Both the position numbers and the translations under genes were made by a program. 23,537 nucleotides of DNA from a virus, in IMG/VR virus record IMGVR_UViG_3300044922_000740, positions 1 through 23,537 of that record; one strand, written 5' to 3'. This document shows positions 1 through 7,278 of this stretch, piece by piece (within the stretch, counting starts at the first letter, position 1; each line of letters begins with the position of its first letter). The notes beneath the pieces are model-generated. The model was not told where the DNA came from. It did not search any database and saw only the letters and a list, made by a program, of their open reading frames with translations.

Positions 1-1
1 A

Positions 2-187
2 AGACTATTTCTGCGGTACTATTTGCAAACTACAGCAGTCTTATTCGGTGCAAGTCTATCTGCACTAATACTTACTGCCATCTACCCTAAAGATGCAAAA
101 GGTTACTTGACTCAGTTTGCTGTGTTTTTTGGTTCTAGTATAGGTATCGTTGTTATCGGTGAGAAGGTAAGGAAAAAACGTGGCTAA
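2..187 (+). CDS. C-terminal end of a small membrane protein (partial)
   Basis: An open frame runs in from the left edge and ends with TAA at 185-187; 61 residues are visible. Two hydrophobic stretches (about residues 11-27 and 38-52 of the visible part) are separated by a short polar loop with Asp and Lys. The tail is strongly basic (EKVRKKRG). This is the shape of a two-span membrane protein with a cytoplasmic basic C-terminus, and phage holins often look like this. There is no family motif and the N-terminus is missing, so holin is only a guess. The stop overlaps the GTG start of the next gene by 8 nt, so the two are probably co-translated. Confidence 0.6.
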   Translation, partial: RLFLRYYLQTTAVLFGASLSALILTAIYPKDAKGYLTQFAVFFGSSIGIVVIGEKVRKKRG

Positions 188-734
188 AAAATTCTATGCT
201 GGTATCGGTAGTCGCGAGACTCCCAGAGATGTTCTTGACTCTATGGATAGGGTTGCAAGTGAACTGTACGATAAAGGGTATATCGTTCGTACAGGCGGAG
301 CTAAAGGTGCTGATACAGCTTTTAAATTAGGTGCTGCTGAAGCATCTTTAGGTGGTTCTTATGTACCTTATAGAATATATTTGCCTTGGGATGGTTTTAA
401 CAATTATAAACACAATCCCCGACAAGGTTATTTAGACGCATCCATTGCATCCACTTGGAGCGAAGCGCTTGCACTGGTTGACAAATACCACCCTGTACCC
501 GAAAAACTGACAGAGCATTCCCGTAAACTAATGGCACGAAACGCTTACCAAGTTCTCAGCACCACATTAAAAGACCCAGTAGATTTCGTGGTTTGTTGGG
601 CAAAAGGGGGTAAACTAGTCGGCGGAACAGCGCAAGCATTGAAAATTGCGATGGATTGGAATATTCCGATTTATAATTTGGCACTTGTTGAAGATATACG
701 AAAATTAAACAAAGAGGTACTCGATAATGACTAG
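180..734 (+). CDS. SLOG-fold (YspA/DprA-like) nucleotide-binding protein
   Basis: The 184-residue product begins at GTG 180, with an AAGGA-like Shine-Dalgarno at about 169-173. Starting at the next ATG would cut into the first motif, so GTG is preferred. The N-terminus has GIGSRETP (residues 8-15), the phosphate-binding turn typical of YspA-like SLOG proteins, and TGGAKGAD (38-45), the second conserved glycine-rich loop. The fold is Rossmann-like and is known to bind nucleotides or nucleotide-derived ligands; the substrate here is unknown. The gene overlaps the dNMP kinase gene by 8 nt, which suggests a role in nucleotide metabolism or nucleotide-signal handling. That is an inference. Confidence 0.75.
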   Translation: MAKKFYAGIGSRETPRDVLDSMDRVASELYDKGYIVRTGGAKGADTAFKLGAAEASLGGSYVPYRIYLPWDGFNNYKHNPRQGYLDASIASTWSEALALVDKYHPVPEKLTEHSRKLMARNAYQVLSTTLKDPVDFVVCWAKGGKLVGGTAQALKIAMDWNIPIYNLALVEDIRKLNKEVLDND

Positions 735-1371
735 GAAGGTGGTAGCTGCAATTGGGAACATAAACTCTGGCAAAGATTTTATCATGAATAAACTCCAATA
801 TAGATTGATTCATCAACACCGCTATATTATGTCTACAGTGAGAACTCGATTTGCAGATTCATTAAATGAAGCTGTAGCTCCAATTCTAGGTATCAGTGGC
901 AAAGAATTGCAAGACCGTAAATTAAAAGAGGAAAAACGGTTCAGTTTTGGCGCTAATCGTTCTGGAATCAATCACAAGTGGTCTTCAAGAGATGTGCAGA
1001 AAAGAGTAGGGCAATTGCTCCGCGAAGAACTTGGCGAAGACGTATTTATTAATGCACTTGACAGACGATACAATGGGATTTTACTTATATCAGATTTACG
1101 GTATCAAAATGAATTGGATTGGATACGTTCTCAGGGTGGAAAAGTTGTGTATATTCACAATGAAGCTGCTGCTCAGGTTCAGAAGTCGAGGGAGTCTATT
1201 CCTGTAGGGTTCGGTGACGACAAGCATTATCCCCCAGACAGTGAGTTATTGCAGTGGGATTTTTACAACAAAGTAGAGACACCTGATTACTGGCTAGACA
1301 ATAATGATTTCAGCGATACACAGCCTTTTGATGATTTTGTAGAGTTTGTTTTGGATTATTTGGAGAACTAA
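727..1371 (+). CDS. Deoxynucleoside monophosphate kinase
   Basis: The 214-residue product has a P-loop GNINSGKD at residues 10-17, in the GxxxSGKD form used by T4 gp1-like phage dNMP kinases. It is followed by a region with ADSLNEAVAPILGI and an RDVQKRVGQLLREELG helix, which match the lid and core segments of that family. The enzyme phosphorylates dNMPs to dNDPs, feeding the dNTP pool together with the nrdAB and thyX genes in this window. It overlaps the SLOG gene by 8 nt and its TAA is followed directly by the GTG of the polymerase gene, so the three form one operon. The acidic C-terminus is not diagnostic. Confidence 0.8.
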   Translation: MTRKVVAAIGNINSGKDFIMNKLQYRLIHQHRYIMSTVRTRFADSLNEAVAPILGISGKELQDRKLKEEKRFSFGANRSGINHKWSSRDVQKRVGQLLREELGEDVFINALDRRYNGILLISDLRYQNELDWIRSQGGKVVYIHNEAAAQVQKSRESIPVGFGDDKHYPPDSELLQWDFYNKVETPDYWLDNNDFSDTQPFDDFVEFVLDYLEN

Positions 1372-3942
1372 GTGGCAGATAGAATTTTGGCGATTGACAT
1401 CGAAACTTCAGGTTTGCTAAGCCAGATGCTCGATTATTCTGGCTTTCCTTATAAATTGCTTCCTAGCGCGAAGTTGCATTGCGTTGTTGTAAGAAATGTG
1501 GAAACAGGTGAGACGCACTCAGCCGAGAGGGAAGAAATTACTAAACACTGGCTCAGAACTGTTTTGTATGGTTGTACCCACTTGGTAGCTCATAATGGCA
1601 TCTCGTTCGACTTTCCAGCGTTGAAATTATTCGGTGTTCTTGATTACAGAATTGGATATCTTGACCAGCCTGATACAGTGTTTGGGCAACCTTGCCAAAT
1701 TGTTGATACATTGCTTTTATCTCGCTTGCTAAGTCCTGACCGCTATACTCCCGAAGGTATGGGACATTCGCTCGAAGTTTGGGGTCAACGGTTGGGCGAA
1801 GAGAAGTCAGATTATCGTGCAGATTGTATTGCTGCGGGGTATATTGAAAAAAATTCCCCCAAAGGCGAACAGTTTCTAAATTGGACTCCACTTTTACTGG
1901 ATTATTGTCGGCAAGATACTGTAGTCACTTGCAAGCTGTTTCAGCGCTTATGGGCTGAGTATTTGGAATATTCGGGTTGGCATCAAGCTTTTAAGATGGA
2001 ATCGAAGTTGTGTGACCTTGGAGTAAGGCGAGAACATTTGGGTTTCGCATTTGATGTAGAAAAAGCGAAAATTGCGGTTGCTGACCTGCAAGAGAAAATG
2101 AAAGCGATTGCAGACGCTATTAATCCAATTCTCCCTCCAAAACCTCGCAATAAAGGGGAACTTGCTGAAGTAACTCCTCCAGCTAACCAACTAAAAACTC
2201 ACAAAGCTGTCTATCTTCCTAAAGTGCAAGTCAAGAAAGATGGTAAGCTTTCGTCTGCGGTCGTTAAGTTCTTAAATAACCAAGAAGAAATTGAGTATAC
2301 CGAAGGGGATTTTAGTTTCATTTTTGGTGGTCAGACTTTTCAATTGCCTTACTACGAAGCTCTAGTGCCTGAGTTTACTGAACCTAGCGATGTGATGCTA
2401 CGTTTTACTGAAAGAGTTGGTGCTACTATCGAAAAAATCGACGAGGAGTGGCTTCTATTTTATAAGGGGCAAATGTATCCCTTGCCTTATAATGAACCGC
2501 TAGAGAGCCATATTAAAGCAGATATTGACGACATTGATTGGGTGAAGTCTGTCCTTATTTCAAAAAACTGGCAACCCACTGAATTTCGGGTTAGGAATCT
2601 TATTTGTGATTCCAAGAAGCAATCTATACCTTACGAGAAACGCTTAGCAGCATTGAAACGGTACGTCAAAGAAACTATTGAAGATGGTAAGTATAAAGAA
2701 CAAAGACTAGAGATTCTTGAGCTAAATGAAGAAAATTTGTTTCCTGCTCTAGCAGAAAAAATTAAAGGGAATCGACCAGTGGTAGTCCCCACTTCTCCTT
2801 GTATACGGGTCGGGGTTGAGAAAGAGCTTTGCCCATCTCTTATTAAAATTGGAGAAAAAGTTGCGTTTGCCAAAGATTTCGCTCTGTATCTTACCTATAA
2901 ACACCGCAAAAATTCGATTGCAGGTGGTGTTGACGATGAAGAGTGGGAGTTTAACGAGGATAATCCACCAAGCTCAGGATATCTAAACCAATATCGTCAG
3001 GTTGATGGAAGAATACCTGCTCCAGCCATCGAAATTGGAGCCGCAAGTCACCGTTATCGACATATCGGCATCACTAACATACCCAGAGTTACCAGTACTT
3101 ACGGTTTTCAAATGCGAGAGCTTTTTGGGTGTGGGTCTGGGGCTTTTCAATTTTCCTATGACTTTTCATCTTTAGAAGCGATGGTGATGGCTTTGTGGTG
3201 TTTAAAATACACGAATGGGGAAGAGTTGGCAAAAGATTTGGTTGCTGTCAAACCCAATGACATTCACACCAAAAACAGCATTAAATTAGGAATACCCAGA
3301 AGCGATGCAAAATCTCTTCAGTATGCCTTAATTTATGGTTGTCAACCTGCCAAAGTTGCAAAAATGTTGTCTGTCTCTTTAAAAGAGGGACAAAGAATTT
3401 ACGATGAGTATTGGCAAGCTGTTCCTGCACTAAAAGAGTTGCGCGACAACTTGGAAAAACATTGGAACAAAAATGGTAAAACTTGGATAAGAACAATCGA
3501 CGGCAGAAAAATTAATACACGTTCTAAGCACTCTCTACTTAATTTTTTGTTTCAGTCTACAGGCATTATTTGTGCCAAATATACTAATGTTTTGTCAATG
3601 CAAATTTTGGAGGAAAAAGGGTATTGTATTGATTGTTTTGTAGCTGAACCTGATGTAGCTGAGATGATTCATATGCACGATGAACAAGCTCTCCGCATCA
3701 AAAAACACATGGTACAAATCAAAAAGTTTACTAGTGAAGAAGAAGGTCGTCAGTTTGTGGAAAATTGGAAAGGTGAACAAATCTCTCCTTTAATGCACGA
3801 CAAAAATTGGTATATAGTCCTTCCGAACGATATCTCTAGAGCTATATCCGATGCTATATTAAAAACTGAAAAACTTCTTAAGCTAAGTGTTCATTTGCAG
3901 ACTGAAATTATGGTTAATTATAATTGGGCAAAATGCCATTAA
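1372..3942 (+). CDS. T7-type family A DNA polymerase with 3'-5' exonuclease
   Basis: The product has 856 residues. The GTG start at 1372 abuts the previous TAA, with GGAG about 8 nt upstream; it sits just before exonuclease motif I (D9-I-E11). Exo II (HNGISFDFPAL) and Exo III (DYCRQDTVVT) are present, so proofreading should be active. Polymerase motif A has D597 (DFSSLE), motif B has R643, K647 and Y651 ahead of IYG, and motif C is HDE at 769-771. The C-terminus NWAKCH resembles the NWAICH end of T7 gp5, so the gene is complete. It is about 150 residues longer than T7 polymerase (704). Much of the excess lies at residues about 255-480, around the thumb and the position of the T7 thioredoxin-binding loop, plus about 36 residues after motif C. 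It replicates phage DNA. Confidence 0.95.
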   Translation: MADRILAIDIETSGLLSQMLDYSGFPYKLLPSAKLHCVVVRNVETGETHSAEREEITKHWLRTVLYGCTHLVAHNGISFDFPALKLFGVLDYRIGYLDQPDTVFGQPCQIVDTLLLSRLLSPDRYTPEGMGHSLEVWGQRLGEEKSDYRADCIAAGYIEKNSPKGEQFLNWTPLLLDYCRQDTVVTCKLFQRLWAEYLEYSGWHQAFKMESKLCDLGVRREHLGFAFDVEKAKIAVADLQEKMKAIADAINPILPPKPRNKGELAEVTPPANQLKTHKAVYLPKVQVKKDGKLSSAVVKFLNNQEEIEYTEGDFSFIFGGQTFQLPYYEALVPEFTEPSDVMLRFTERVGATIEKIDEEWLLFYKGQMYPLPYNEPLESHIKADIDDIDWVKSVLISKNWQPTEFRVRNLICDSKKQSIPYEKRLAALKRYVKETIEDGKYKEQRLEILELNEENLFPALAEKIKGNRPVVVPTSPCIRVGVEKELCPSLIKIGEKVAFAKDFALYLTYKHRKNSIAGGVDDEEWEFNEDNPPSSGYLNQYRQVDGRIPAPAIEIGAASHRYRHIGITNIPRVTSTYGFQMRELFGCGSGAFQFSYDFSSLEAMVMALWCLKYTNGEELAKDLVAVKPNDIHTKNSIKLGIPRSDAKSLQYALIYGCQPAKVAKMLSVSLKEGQRIYDEYWQAVPALKELRDNLEKHWNKNGKTWIRTIDGRKINTRSKHSLLNFLFQSTGIICAKYTNVLSMQILEEKGYCIDCFVAEPDVAEMIHMHDEQALRIKKHMVQIKKFTSEEEGRQFVENWKGEQISPLMHDKNWYIVLPNDISRAISDAILKTEKLLKLSVHLQTEIMVNYNWAKCH

Positions 3943-3946
3943 ATAT

Positions 3947-4435
3947 ATGTTTAAAGAAATTTACAATGGTTATCAGGTTAATAAAGAAGGTGTTGTGTTA
4001 GGTAGAAGGGGTCAACCTTTATCGCAACACGATAACGGAAGAGGATATTTAATTGTTTCTCTTATCCTAGATGGTAAGTATACATCTAAAGCAGTTCACA
4101 GATTAGTAGCCGAAGCATTTCTTGACAACCCCAATAACTACTCGGATGTCAACCATATCGATTGCGATAGGCGTAACAACAGAGTTGAAAACTTGGAATG
4201 GATGACTCACGGCAACAACATCAAGTACAGCTACGACAATGAAAAACGTTCTGCTATTGGTGAAAGCAATGCCAGATGTAAGACAACTGAAAAAATTGTT
4301 ATTGAGATTTGTGAACTACTTCAACAAGGTCTGAAACCATCCAAAGTTCGCGACATGGGTTACTATTACAATCTTGTGAGGTCAATTAAGCAGAGAAGGT
4401 TGTGGACTAGTATCTCCAAAGATTATGTCTGGTAA
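3947..4435 (+). CDS. Free-standing HNH homing endonuclease
   Basis: The product has 162 residues if it starts at ATG 3947, four bases after the polA stop; the frame is open further upstream but overlaps polA. The N-terminus (IYNGYQVNKEGVVLG) resembles the NUMOD4 DNA-binding module. An HNH_3 core follows: H51 in AVHRLV, H70 in NHIDCD, N79, and VENLEW at 80-85. The C-terminal part has a helix-turn-helix-like end typical of phage HNH proteins. These enzymes nick or cut DNA and spread their own gene to sites in related phages. It shares the VHRLVxExFL...VENLEW pattern with the intron-encoded HNH at 8282-8764. No intron core is visible around it, so it appears free-standing. Confidence 0.88.
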   Translation: MFKEIYNGYQVNKEGVVLGRRGQPLSQHDNGRGYLIVSLILDGKYTSKAVHRLVAEAFLDNPNNYSDVNHIDCDRRNNRVENLEWMTHGNNIKYSYDNEKRSAIGESNARCKTTEKIVIEICELLQQGLKPSKVRDMGYYYNLVRSIKQRRLWTSISKDYVW

Positions 4436-4473
4436 TACCTCCCTCGACAGATGACGCTCCCTTCAACTAACGA

Positions 4474-4479
4474 CATAAT
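4474..4479 (+). promoter_or_regulatory. Possible -10 element (CATAAT)
   Basis: CATAAT matches five of six positions of the sigma-70 -10 consensus. It lies in the 68-nt gap after the HNH gene and ends 25 nt before ATG 4504, similar to other -10-to-start distances in this window. No clear -35 is seen. It slightly favours ATG 4504 over GTG 4495 as the start of the next gene. Confidence 0.3.
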
Positions 4480-4503
4480 ACCCACATCAACTAAGTGACG
4501 CAC

Positions 4504-5406
4504 ATGACCAACAAATTCATTAAGCCAATCAAAGAGTTCCTTGAAATCACTCGTGAAAATCTAAAGTGGGCAGCAAGTGAGATTCAGCACCAATATTTCC
4601 TTTCTACCCTTCGAGACATCGAAAAGAAATACCCTGAAATGCACACCGAAGTGGAAGCGTTCACTGAACATCTCGACGCTATTTTTTATGGTATTACAGA
4701 CGAAGATTGCCCTGATTTCGTAGAAACATCTGACACAACTTATTTTCGCGTAGTAGCGAAAGGCACTCAAGGCAACTCAGCAGCCTCCCCAGTAAACAAG
4801 TTTGAAAATGGTGTGGTGACAACTATCTCCAATTCAATTATCGTGTGGGATTCAGGATTCACGGATACACAATTGTCTGTAGGTGTTGTAATCACTAAAG
4901 ATGGCAACTCTTACCGTGTCGTGGACGGATTTAGTGGCAAGCTAGACATCACCGAGCAGCTAGACGTAATTACCAAACTTTCATCGCAGTATCCAGATGC
5001 AGTAGTCGGTATCTTGAACAAAGCCAACGGCGCAGCATTGTTTCACTTGCTACAGTCGAAAATCCCCAACATTCAACAGATTGAAACGTACTTTAGTGAA
5101 GGCACTCGTCTTGAAAACATCAAAAAAGAAGGTAGATTACTATTTGATTTTGGGTATGACGAAGAACGGGAGATTGCTATAAACTACGGTGTTGAGTATC
5201 TTTACAATCAATCCCTTAATAGCTTTACGGACGTTGACCTCACAGACTTGAAACAAGGTGACTACCTATCGAATCGCTTCGGCGCACCTGAGTTTGAAAC
5301 CGAAGCTGAAACCGACGCATTCAAGTTTGTAGAGATGAAGCAAAATATCTCAGACGACGGACTCAACGAACCACGCTACCCTTACGACACCGAGCCAAGC
5401 GCATAA
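4504..5406 (+). CDS. Orphan terminase-nuclease-like (RNase H-fold) protein, possibly inactive
   Basis: The frame is open from GTG 4495, but ATG 4504 (300 residues) is preferred. Residues about 107-200 follow the layout of the C-terminal nuclease domain of large terminase subunits. IVWDSGFTDTQLSVGVV stands where the first catalytic Asp lies, YRVVDGFSGKLD follows, and YPDAVVGILNKANGAALF stands where terminases have the IEdKAnGxAl motif. The acidic pair of that motif is replaced (E to L, D to N), so catalysis through this site looks unlikely. No ATPase domain is present and no DDxxDA-like third motif is obvious. The C-terminus is acidic. Part of the protein (YFRVVAKGTQGNSA onward) is duplicated in the small gene at 11441. 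The homology is read by eye, not searched; the function is unknown. Confidence 0.55.
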   Translation: MTNKFIKPIKEFLEITRENLKWAASEIQHQYFLSTLRDIEKKYPEMHTEVEAFTEHLDAIFYGITDEDCPDFVETSDTTYFRVVAKGTQGNSAASPVNKFENGVVTTISNSIIVWDSGFTDTQLSVGVVITKDGNSYRVVDGFSGKLDITEQLDVITKLSSQYPDAVVGILNKANGAALFHLLQSKIPNIQQIETYFSEGTRLENIKKEGRLLFDFGYDEEREIAINYGVEYLYNQSLNSFTDVDLTDLKQGDYLSNRFGAPEFETEAETDAFKFVEMKQNISDDGLNEPRYPYDTEPSA

Positions 5407-5645
5407 TGGAACCTGAAGTAATTCAAATGTTTTACATTTACCCTGAAGGTTGCGAAGACCTATATCGCTACTCAGTTATTGGAGAACTCCGCGATGTAGG
5501 TACTAACGGTGTCACTATCGACTTCGAGGAACGCGCAAGTGTAGGCGACCCGTACAAAGCTCAGCAAACAATTTCTTTTACTATCGAAGAAGCTCAAGCA
5601 CTACAAAAAAGTATCGAACTGATTCTCGCTCAATTTCATGACTAA
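5406..5645 (+). CDS. Small hypothetical protein (79 aa)
   Basis: The ATG at 5406 overlaps the last base of the preceding TAA (TAATG), so it is translationally coupled to the terminase-like gene. The product is acidic, with alternating beta-type segments (VTIDFEERASV, QTISFTIEEAQAL) and a C-terminal helix. I do not recognise a family. Its stop codon overlaps the stop of the convergent gene on the other strand (CTAA at 5642-5645). Confidence 0.6.
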   Translation: MEPEVIQMFYIYPEGCEDLYRYSVIGELRDVGTNGVTIDFEERASVGDPYKAQQTISFTIEEAQALQKSIELILAQFHD

Positions 5646-6097
5646 TAAGGAGGCTCTTGTTCAGGCTGCTGACCCTGCGGTAGTAACCCTCCTAGCATCG
5701 GAAGGACGTACATCCCCGTCATCGCGACACCTCCAAGTCCAGCAGCAGCTTTCCCGTATCTTCCAGCAGTATTTTTAGCTTTACCCCAAAATCCTTTTAC
5801 TTCAGCAACAGGGCTTTGAGTGTTCAAATTTTTAACTACTTGTTGGTTAATATTCTTAGTAACTTGTTGTTGGGGTAAGTTTTGGTTATTTTGATTTAGT
5901 CCCTTAGCAGCATTCTCTCTTAATTTCGCAGATTGTTCTGCCGCTTGCCTTTTATAATTCTCATAGCCTTCACGGTCATTTTTCATTAACCACTGAGCAT
6001 CTTTGCCAGTTTGAGATTGTGTACCAAAACTGTTTTTGGTTGCACCAAACCCTTCTCCTGTAGTTCGATTGTACGCAAAATTTACAAAGTGTTGCAT
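5642..6097 (-). CDS. Asn/Gln-rich protein with hydrophobic C-terminal segment (151 aa)
   Basis: This minus-strand gene starts at ATG 6097 with a weak purine-rich AAGAGAA just upstream. The N-terminal half is polar (GEGFGATKNSFGTQSQTGKD). The middle is rich in Asn and Gln, with a repeated short motif (VTKNINQQ / VVKNLNTQ). Residues about 112-140 form a Gly/Ala-rich hydrophobic stretch (AAAGLGGVAMTGMYVLPMLG) that could span or insert into a membrane, followed by a Pro/Gln/Glu tail. Several phage internal virion or ejection proteins have this composition, but there is no diagnostic motif. It is the only minus-strand gene in the left 19 kb, divergent from the gene at 6149 and convergent with the gene at 5406. 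Confidence 0.6.
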   Translation of the reverse strand: MQHFVNFAYNRTTGEGFGATKNSFGTQSQTGKDAQWLMKNDREGYENYKRQAAEQSAKLRENAAKGLNQNNQNLPQQQVTKNINQQVVKNLNTQSPVAEVKGFWGKAKNTAGRYGKAAAGLGGVAMTGMYVLPMLGGLLPQGQQPEQEPPY

Positions 6098-6119
6098 ATT
6101 CTCTTTTCTGTGTTATCAT
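6092..6119 (+). promoter_or_regulatory. Promoter: TTGCAT, 16 nt, TGT-TATCAT (extended -10)
   Basis: TATCAT at 6114-6119 is preceded by TG one base upstream (6111-6112), an extended -10. TTGCAT at 6092-6097 is a plausible -35 with a 16-nt spacer. The -10 ends 30 nt before ATG 6149, the same distance as for the nrdA promoter. It lies in the 51-nt gap between divergent genes; the -35 overlaps the start codon of the minus-strand gene. Confidence 0.45.
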
Positions 6120-6148
6120 TTACAACAATTCTACCACCTGATAAACAT

Positions 6149-6451
6149 ATGTTATTAGAACCACCATCTGAAGAGCCTATTCATAATTTTGACCTATCCC
6201 TTCTTAACAAGCGTATTGAGGAGGTAAAAACTGCCACCAGAGCAATTCCTGAACAAGATTATGTAGCTACCAAATTAGCTACAGAATTTTTTATGAATAA
6301 AGTGTTTCCTGTTTTAAATGTCCCCCAAATTCACCAAATGCTGCAAAATCCTGAGTTCGTAAAAGCTCTCGGTAATCTTATTGGAACTGGATTCCAAGGG
6401 GCATATATCCTTGGAAAGACTTCGCGTCGGAATCTTGACCCTAATGAGTAA
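6149..6451 (+). CDS. Hypothetical protein (100 aa)
   Basis: The frame is open from 6011, but that part overlaps the minus-strand gene. ATG 6149 lies 30 nt after a promoter-like -10 and is the likely start. The product begins with a Pro/Glu-rich stretch (LLEPPSEEP), then a helical segment with LNKRIEEVKTATRAI, and ends with QNPEFVKALGNLIGTGFQGAYILG, a mildly hydrophobic Gly-rich helix. No known family is recognised. It begins a plus-strand cluster of four small genes and overlaps the next gene by 8 nt. Confidence 0.6.
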   Translation: MLLEPPSEEPIHNFDLSLLNKRIEEVKTATRAIPEQDYVATKLATEFFMNKVFPVLNVPQIHQMLQNPEFVKALGNLIGTGFQGAYILGKTSRRNLDPNE

Positions 6452-6650
6452 AATAATCGCCTCATATCGAGGCACACCGATGAAATCGACAGTCGGGCTA
6501 CCAATTGGTGTTCGACTGTTCCCTCCAGACGCAAACTACTCTTATAGCCGTGTGGAAATTGAAACAAAAACGCAGTTGACACCCGAACAAGAGCGCAAAC
6601 TGTTTAAAATACTTGGGGAATGGTTCTTAGAATTAAAGAGGGAGGCATAA
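6444..6650 (+). CDS. Small hypothetical protein (68 aa)
   Basis: ATG 6444 overlaps the end of the previous gene by 8 nt, a spacing that suggests coupled translation. The frame is open upstream to 6381, but that would mean a long overlap. The product has a beta-rich middle (VGLPIGVRLFPPD, YSRVEIETKT) and a C-terminal helix (TPEQERKLFKILGEWFLEL). No family is recognised. Confidence 0.55.
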   Translation: MSKIIASYRGTPMKSTVGLPIGVRLFPPDANYSYSRVEIETKTQLTPEQERKLFKILGEWFLELKREA

Positions 6651-6651
6651 A

Positions 6652-6936
6652 TTGGACAAAGAAATTCATAACTACATTTGCTCCCTTGGGTTTCAGCTTA
6701 CCGATGGAGAAATATTTGAAACTTGGAAAGCCCATAACTTAGAGTACTCCTACGAAAGTACTTCTGACAATGTTGAATTTCATTACGACGACTGGAAAAA
6801 CAATCACTCGTTAGAATGCGCTATACCTCATGGAGGAGGCGGAGTTATTAGTCATTGGCTCGATGATGTATATCAATTGCCAAGCGTCCTCCAAATTATT
6901 AGACGACAAATTCGCATACTAGAAGTTTCTCAATAA
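6652..6936 (+). CDS. Hypothetical protein (94 aa), TTG start
   Basis: TTG 6652 is chosen because a strong Shine-Dalgarno, GGAGG, sits at 6641-6645 with a 6-nt spacer, and it directly follows the previous stop. The product is acidic and aromatic-rich, with a Gly run (PHGGGGVISHW) near the middle and a C-terminal helix (LQIIRRQIRILEV). I do not recognise it. Confidence 0.55.
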   Translation: MDKEIHNYICSLGFQLTDGEIFETWKAHNLEYSYESTSDNVEFHYDDWKNNHSLECAIPHGGGGVISHWLDDVYQLPSVLQIIRRQIRILEVSQ

Positions 6937-6949
6937 ATAGAGGTCTAAC

Positions 6950-7213
6950 ATGAAATTATTTCGCATTGTTCGCAACGAGTACTGGGATGAGTATGGTAAA
7001 CTGACTAAAACTCATTGGACTATTCTAGAGAAGCGTAAATTTCTCTGGTGGTATTATTGGGACACAATTCAGTATCAAGCAGACTATGACTACACTTCAC
7101 CTATAACCTTCAAATCGTATGCAGATGCAAATAAATTTGTTCAGGGAGTACTCGTTCTTGGGAAGCCATATTCTCAATTCGTAGAAGTTATCGAAGAAGA
7201 GTTTGCATTCTAA
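6950..7213 (+). CDS. Small aromatic-rich hypothetical protein (87 aa)
   Basis: ATG 6950 follows an AGAGG Shine-Dalgarno at 6939-6943. The product has a strikingly aromatic core (KFLWWYYWDTIQY) followed by TFKSYADANKFVQGVL. The layout 'I..+R..F.WY...D.I.Y...I..Y.S...A' also occurs in the product of 18098-18340, so the two may be distant paralogues of a small phage protein family. Function unknown. Confidence 0.55.
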   Translation: MKLFRIVRNEYWDEYGKLTKTHWTILEKRKFLWWYYWDTIQYQADYDYTSPITFKSYADANKFVQGVLVLGKPYSQFVEVIEEEFAF

Positions 7214-7219
7214 CTTTGT

Positions 7220-7249
7220 TTGCAGAAAAAGAAGCTTCGGTGCTAAAAT
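7220..7249 (+). promoter_or_regulatory. nrdA promoter: TTGCAG, 18 nt, TGC-TAAAAT
   Basis: TAAAAT at 7244-7249 is preceded by TGC (extended -10), and TTGCAG at 7220-7225 is a -35 candidate with an 18-nt spacer. The 10-mer GTGCTAAAAT recurs exactly upstream of phoH. The -10 ends 30 nt before the nrdA ATG, giving a leader of about 23 nt. Confidence 0.5.
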
Positions 7250-7278
7250 AGATAAACCAAAACGACAAAAAAGATATA

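Noticed and set aside
3943-4503. Group I intron around the HNH gene after polA
   Set aside because: polA ends with its normal T7-like C-terminus, no P, Q, R or S elements are visible, and no downstream exon exists.
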